DNA from: Bacteroidales bacterium
GTDB taxonomy: Bacteria; Bacteroidota; Bacteroidia; Bacteroidales; UBA932
Direction: 5' to 3'
Assembly: GCA_017615135.1 (NCBI GenBank)
Contig: JAGAAU010000229.1
Coordinates: 1 to 9,123, forward strand
DNA length: 9,123 nt
Shown here: piece by piece, positions 5,225-9,123 of the stretch
How the letters are laid out: the number at the start of each line of letters is the position of its first letter
How positions within the stretch are numbered: the stretch's first letter is position 1
The notes under the pieces: model-generated
The model's database searches: none
What the model was told of the DNA's origin: nothing
What the model saw: the letters and a program-made list of their open reading frames with translations, nothing else
Position numbers and translations under genes: made by a program

Positions 5225-6926
5225 GCAGATTCATTGCGCTCTCAAGCGTGCGTGCAAGGGCCGATGCGAGGGCAAGCCGCGCAACCATGACCTTCTTGTC
5301 CGGCTCCTTAAGTATGCTGGTCTCGTGGTAATACTGGTTGAATTCCTTCGCCAGGTCGTAGGCATAATTTGCTATGAGCGCCGGAGACAGGGAATCCGCG
5401 GCTTCGCGCACCTTTGCGGGATAGGCCGACATAAGCTGTACGAGCCTTATCTCCTTGGGGCTGAATCCCGTTCCCGCTTCAATTCCGGGCTCGGCACCAG
5501 CCTCGGCCGCTTTGCGCAGTATGCTCTTGATACGGGCGTTCGTATACTGGATGAACGGGCCGGTATTGCCGTTGAAATCTATGGATTCCTTCGGATTGAA
5601 GAGCATCTTCTTCTTCGGATCCACCTTCAGTATGAAGTACTTGAGGGCACCGAGACCTATCATCCGGAACAGCTGGGACTTCTCCTCTTCGGAAACTCCC
5701 TCGAGCTTACCGGATTCCTCGGAAGCCGCCCTGGCCTCCGCATACATCTTCTCTATAAGCTCATCGGCATCCACCACCGTTCCCTCGCGGGATTTCATCT
5801 TGCCTTCAGGCAGTTCCACCATCCCGTAGCTAAGATGATAAATCTGGTCTGCCCAGGCAAAGCCGAGTTTGGAGAGTATGAGCTTGAGTACCTGGAAGTG
5901 GTAGTTCTGCTCGTCGCCGACCACGTAGATATGGGAATCCAGGCTGAACTCGGAAAAACGCCTTTCGGCAGTGCCCAGGTCCTGGGTGATATAGACTGAA
6001 GTACCGTCTGAACGGAGCACCAGTTTGCGGTCGAGTCCATCGGCGGTAAGGTCGCACCAGACGGAGCCGTCCGGGTCGCGCACGAAAACGCCCTTATCCA
6101 ACCCTTTCTGTACCAATTCTTTACCAAGAAGATAGGTATCGTGCTCGTAATAGGTTTTGTCGAAGCTTATTCCGAGCGCCTTGTAGGTCTGCTCGAATCC
6201 GTCGAACACCCAGCCGTTCATCATCTCCCAGAGGCTGCGAACCTCGGGATCGCCCTGCTCCCACTTACGGAGCATCTCATGCACATCGTCTATGACAGAA
6301 GGGTCTTCCTTCTCCATTTTGGCAAACTCTACATAGCAGTCGCCCACCAGATGGTCACCCTTGATTCCGGTCGATTCCGGGGTTGCGCCGTTGAAGCGCT
6401 TCTGCCATGCATACATGGATTTGCAGATGTGCACCCCGCGGTCGTTCACCAGAGTTGTCTTTATGACTTCATTGCCGGCGGCCGCAAGCAGCCTGGAAAC
6501 GCTCTCGCCAAGCAGATTGTTGCGCACATGCCCGAGATGCAGGGGCTTGTTGGTATTCGGGGAGGAAAATTCCACCATAACCCGACGCCCGTTGGAAGGA
6601 AGCTGGCCCCAGTTCTGCGAGGACCAGATTTCTCCGAATGCAGACGCCCACCACTGGGCGGACATTGAAATATTGAGGAAGCCCTTTACCACATTGAAAG
6701 AGCCTACCTCGGGACAGTTCCGGGAAAGGTACTCCCCTATTGCCTGCGCCGTAGCCTCGGGGGCCGAACGGGAAACGCGAAGCAGCGGGAAAACCACAAG
6801 GGTGTAATCTCCCTCGAATTCTTTGCGGGTAGCCTGGACCTGCAGCGAAGCGGCTGGCACCTCGGCCCCGTAGAGCGACTTTACAGCCGCTCCGACCGCT
6901 CCGGCCAGGAAAAGTTCTGCACTCAT
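5196..6926 (-). CDS. argS: Arginine--tRNA ligase
   Basis: ArgS charges tRNA(Arg) with arginine using ATP in the cytoplasm and is a class I aminoacyl-tRNA synthetase. The 576-residue product is slightly below the usual length in this phylum and complete. It shows the N-terminal additive (Arg_tRNA_synt_N) domain (about 1-90); the catalytic Rossmann core with VEFSSPNTNKPLHLGHVRNN (118-137), where HLGH at 130-133 is the HIGH motif; FDKTYYEHDTYLLGK (255-269); RSDGTSVYITQDLGTA (305-320); VVGDEQNYHF (335-344); and GKMKSREGTVVD (375-386), the KMSKS counterpart. The C-terminal DALR anticodon-binding domain begins near IQYTNARIKSILRKA (459-473) and runs to the end. The ATG at 6926-6924 lies one base after the rpoD stop, so the two genes must share a transcript. 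The 3' end overlaps the start of ygiQ. Confidence 0.98.
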   Translation of the reverse strand: MSAELFLAGAVGAAVKSLYGAEVPAASLQVQATRKEFEGDYTLVVFPLLRVSRSAPEATAQAIGEYLSRNCPEVGSFNVVKGFLNISMSAQWWASAFGEIWSSQNWGQLPSNGRRVMVEFSSPNTNKPLHLGHVRNNLLGESVSRLLAAAGNEVIKTTLVNDRGVHICKSMYAWQKRFNGATPESTGIKGDHLVGDCYVEFAKMEKEDPSVIDDVHEMLRKWEQGDPEVRSLWEMMNGWVFDGFEQTYKALGISFDKTYYEHDTYLLGKELVQKGLDKGVFVRDPDGSVWCDLTADGLDRKLVLRSDGTSVYITQDLGTAERRFSEFSLDSHIYVVGDEQNYHFQVLKLILSKLGFAWADQIYHLSYGMVELPEGKMKSREGTVVDADELIEKMYAEARAASEESGKLEGVSEEEKSQLFRMIGLGALKYFILKVDPKKKMLFNPKESIDFNGNTGPFIQYTNARIKSILRKAAEAGAEPGIEAGTGFSPKEIRLVQLMSAYPAKVREAADSLSPALIANYAYDLAKEFNQYYHETSILKEPDKKVMVARLALASALARTLESAMNLLGIELPDRM

Positions 6927-6927
6927 C

Positions 6928-7788
6928 TTAACCCAGGTATGTCTTCAGAAGTTTACTTGCAGAGGGCTTCTTAAGCTTACGGATGGCCTTCTCCTTTATC
7001 TGGCGCACACGCTCGCGGGTAAGGTCGAGCCTCTCGCCAATCTCCTCGAGAGTCATCTCCTGGCAGCCAATCCCGAAGAAGGACTTGATGATTTCCCTCT
7101 CCCTTGGAGCCAGAACTTGCAGAGCCCTTTCAATCTCGGTGCTGAGAGATTCGTTGGTGAGCCCACGGTCTGCGCTGGGGCTGTCGTCGTTGGGGAGAAT
7201 GTCCAGCAGGGAGTTCTCCTCGCCTTCAACAAACGGGGCGTCCACGCTCACGTGGCGGCCGGATACACGCAGGGTGTCTGCAATCTTGTCCCTGGGAATG
7301 TCTATCATCTCCGAAAGTTCGTCTGTAGACGGCTGCCTTTCGTTCTCCTGCTCGAATTTGGACAGAGCCTTGTTGATCTTGTTCAGCGAGCCAACCTGAT
7401 TGAGGGGAAGGCGCACCACGCGGGACTGTTCGGCCAAAGCCTGGAGTATGGACTGGCGTATCCACCAGACCGCATAGGAGATGAATTTGAAACCACGGGT
7501 TTCGTCGAATTTCTCCGCCGCCTTGATAAGGCCAAGGTTGCCTTCATTGATAAGGTCTGGAAGGCTAAGGCCCTGGTTCTGATACTGTTTGGCAACTGAA
7601 ACCACGAAGCGGAGGTTTGCGCGGGTAAGTTTCTCAAGTGCTTCCTGATCTCCCTCGCGTATGCGCTGGGCAAGTTCAACTTCCTCTTCCGGAGACACCA
7701 GCTCTTCGCGCCCGATTTCCTGGAGGTATTTGTCCAGCGATGCGCTCTCGCGGTTGGTGATGGATTTTGTAATCTTAAGCTGTCGCAT
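6928..7788 (-). CDS. rpoD: RNA polymerase primary sigma factor RpoD (sigma 70 family)
   Basis: This 286-residue protein is the housekeeping sigma factor that directs RNA polymerase to promoters, in the compact form typical of Bacteroidota, without the long region 1.1 of proteobacterial RpoD. The N-terminus [20 protein letters not shown] fits Bacteroides homologues. Region 1.2 covers about 15-50; regions 2.1-2.4 cover 51-120, with [20 protein letters not shown] (75-94) for core binding and [17 protein letters not shown] (102-118) for melting and -10 recognition; region 3 covers about 125-205; and region 4 ends with the helix-turn-helix [20 protein letters not shown] (246-265) for the -35-like element. 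In this phylum the primary sigma reads TTTG and TAnnTTTG elements rather than TTGACA/TATAAT. The ATG at 7788 is preceded by a 17-bp A/T-rich spacer from the htrA stop, with no Shine-Dalgarno site. The close packing implies co-transcription with htrA and argS. Confidence 0.97.
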   Translation of the reverse strand: MRQLKITKSITNRESASLDKYLQEIGREELVSPEEEVELAQRIREGDQEALEKLTRANLRFVVSVAKQYQNQGLSLPDLINEGNLGLIKAAEKFDETRGFKFISYAVWWIRQSILQALAEQSRVVRLPLNQVGSLNKINKALSKFEQENERQPSTDELSEMIDIPRDKIADTLRVSGRHVSVDAPFVEGEENSLLDILPNDDSPSADRGLTNESLSTEIERALQVLAPREREIIKSFFGIGCQEMTLEEIGERLDLTRERVRQIKEKAIRKLKKPSASKLLKTYLG

Positions 7789-7805
7789 TTATAAAATACA
7801 TTATG

Positions 7806-9123
7806 TCATTCCTTACCGAAGACATAACCGAAGGCCCTGCCCGAAGGCGAGATACCCTCAACCACCACAGAGCGCCTGGCCTTTTTGGCCGCATCGATTA
7901 CGTCCTGAGGTTTGCTCACAGCCTGGTCGTTGACATATTGTATTACCGAGCCCGCCTGCACACCGGCCTGGGACAGCTTGCCGTTACCGGCATCTTCCAC
8001 CAGCACTCCGTGCTTGATGCGCATATTGGCGAGACCTTCCTTGCTCAACTCTCTCAGCGTGGCTCCGTAGAATGTAGCCGTACTGCCGTCTGAAGCCACT
8101 GCGTTCTCGAACTCTTCAATGAACTCTACGGGCATATCGAGCGTTTTGCCGTCTCTGATAACCTTTGCCACCGTCTTGTCTCCGGGACGGAAACTGTTCA
8201 CCTTGACCTGCAGGTCTGAAGTAGTCTTGATAAGCGTGGAATCCAGTTTGACAATAACGTCTCCGGATTTTATACCGGCCTTGGCGGCCGCGCTGCCGGG
8301 AACAACCTCGTTAATATATACGCCATCAAGTGAAGAAAGTTTCAATTCCGAGGCCTTTTTTTCAGTGATGGGAGACATGCTTACGCCGAGCCTTGCCCTC
8401 TTTACGGAGCCGAAATCTATAAGGTCTGAGACTATCTTCCGAACTATGTTCGACGGCACCGCGAAGGAATATCCGCTGTAGGCGCCTGTCTGGGACACTA
8501 TTGCCGTATTGATACCAACCAGCTGGCCGGCCTTGTTCACAAGGGCGCCGCCGCTGTTTCCGGGGTTCACAGCCGCATCGGTCTGGATGAAGGATTCAAT
8601 CTTGAACTCTCCGGTATAGCCGGAAATAGAACGGCCCTTCGCACTGACGATACCGGCGGTAATGGTGGAACGAAGTTCCTCTCCCAGAGGGCTGCCGATG
8701 GCAAGGACCCACTCTCCGAGGCGCAGACGGTCTGAATCGGCAAACTCAATCGTAGGCAGGCCAGTGGCTTCGATTTTAATCAGTGCCACGTCTGTTGCGG
8801 GGTCTGTGCCTATCACTTTGGCCTCATAGGTCTTGTTGTTATTCAGTGTGATTTCTATCTTGGATGCGTTCTGAACCACGTGGTTGTTGGTGACGATGTA
8901 GCCGTCCGGACTGATAATGACGCCGGAGCCGCTGCCCTGGCTCTCACGTGGGCCTCCGTTCCCAAAGAAAAAGCGAAGGAACGGATCGTCGATGGGATTG
9001 AACTGCTGGGTAATGGTAACTTTTACGAAAACCACGGCGTCTACCGCACGCTCAGCCGCAAAAGTAAAGTCCGGATAATCCGACACTGACAAATTGACAG
9101 GACCCTGGGGAGTGTTGACATAA
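7806..9123 (-). CDS. HtrA/DegP-like periplasmic serine protease, N-terminus outside the window
   Basis: HtrA proteases degrade and refold damaged envelope proteins in the periplasm. The frame runs open off the right edge (reading YVNTPQGPVNLSVSDYPDF inward), so a TTG at 9092 is not the true start, and the export signal must lie outside. Counting from that TTG, the trypsin-like domain has catalytic H71 in TNNHVV, D101 in ATDVALIKI and S180 in NPGNSGGAL. A PDZ domain follows (about 233-325, with LGVSMSPITEKKASELKL and VVPGSAAAKAGIKSGDVIVK), then a shorter second PDZ-like domain (about 345-428, with SQAGVQAGSVIQYVND). The C-terminus GYVFGKE is complete and ends in TGA at 7808-7806. All three catalytic residues are present, so it should be active. 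Placement just upstream of rpoD matches the htrA-rpoD neighbourhood that I recall, unverified, from Bacteroides. degP and degQ are both used as names in this phylum, so I give no symbol. Confidence 0.95.
   Translation of the reverse strand, partial: YVNTPQGPVNLSVSDYPDFTFAAERAVDAVVFVKVTITQQFNPIDDPFLRFFFGNGGPRESQGSGSGVIISPDGYIVTNNHVVQNASKIEITLNNNKTYEAKVIGTDPATDVALIKIEATGLPTIEFADSDRLRLGEWVLAIGSPLGEELRSTITAGIVSAKGRSISGYTGEFKIESFIQTDAAVNPGNSGGALVNKAGQLVGINTAIVSQTGAYSGYSFAVPSNIVRKIVSDLIDFGSVKRARLGVSMSPITEKKASELKLSSLDGVYINEVVPGSAAAKAGIKSGDVIVKLDSTLIKTTSDLQVKVNSFRPGDKTVAKVIRDGKTLDMPVEFIEEFENAVASDGSTATFYGATLRELSKEGLANMRIKHGVLVEDAGNGKLSQAGVQAGSVIQYVNDQAVSKPQDVIDAAKKARRSVVVEGISPSGRAFGYVFGKE

Noticed and set aside
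4514..5290. 258-codon plus-strand open frame opposite ygiQ and the end of argS
   Set aside because: It runs antisense to a clearly recognised gene, its translation has no family motif, and it is explained by G+C-rich codon use on the other strand.
5325..5999. 224-codon plus-strand open frame opposite argS
   Set aside because: It is the antisense shadow of the conserved ArgS core and C-terminal domain, with no recognisable protein motif.
9090..9092. TTG as the start of the HtrA-like protease
   Set aside because: The frame remains open to the window edge, and a periplasmic protease needs an export signal upstream, so the gene is simply cut by the window.
1..9123. CRISPR array, complete insertion sequence, tRNA or rRNA
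   Set aside because: I found no regularly spaced repeats, no transposase motifs with terminal inverted repeats, and no cloverleaf or conserved rRNA segments on either strand by eye.

Overview
The window reads as a stretch of core chromosome from a member of the Bacteroidales (Bacteroidota), probably an uncultured gut-type lineage. The main support is the 286-residue primary sigma factor without the long N-terminal extension of proteobacterial RpoD, an HtrA protease of the Bacteroides type, short A/T-rich leaders instead of Shine-Dalgarno sites, and one perfect TAnnTTTG box. Base composition is moderately G+C-rich. Genus cannot be settled from the sequence alone.

Every supported gene lies on the minus strand and the genes are packed head to tail. 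In transcription order, from the right edge to the left, they are: an HtrA/DegP-like periplasmic protease (7806 to beyond 9123, N-terminus outside the window); the primary sigma factor rpoD (6928-7788); arginyl-tRNA synthetase argS (5196-6926); a YgiQ-type radical SAM protein (3350-5224); a small acidic conserved protein (2915-3280); the RNA-binding transcription factor Tex (795-2918); a 5'-truncated Schlafen/AlbA-class ATP-binding regulator (179-805); and the first 24 codons of another gene (71 to beyond 1). Junctions are 17 bp, 1 bp, a 29-bp overlap, 69 bp, a 4-bp overlap, an 11-bp overlap and 107 bp. This suggests two transcription units, htrA-rpoD-argS-ygiQ and small protein-tex, with the 69-bp A/T-rich gap at 3281-3349 the only obvious place for an internal promoter. 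The two genes of the second unit are translationally coupled.

Functionally the block links transcription initiation (RpoD), transcript and RNA handling (Tex), translation (ArgS) and envelope protein quality control (HtrA). This is a housekeeping region. I see no tRNA, rRNA, CRISPR array, complete insertion sequence or phage gene. The accessory part is the left 0.8 kb, where a regulator fragment without its N-terminal domain abuts the end of tex.

The most unusual feature is inside ygiQ. A roughly 114-bp segment (about 4463-4587), bounded by an 11-bp direct repeat and carrying a perfect 9-bp-arm hairpin plus a second short hairpin, sits in frame in a variable loop just before the radical SAM core. 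It looks like an intergenic-type palindromic repeat captured as coding sequence, adding about 38 residues. Secondary points are forced TTG starts for both ygiQ and tex and a shortened loop in the Tex S1 domain. I found no convincing new multi-gene system.
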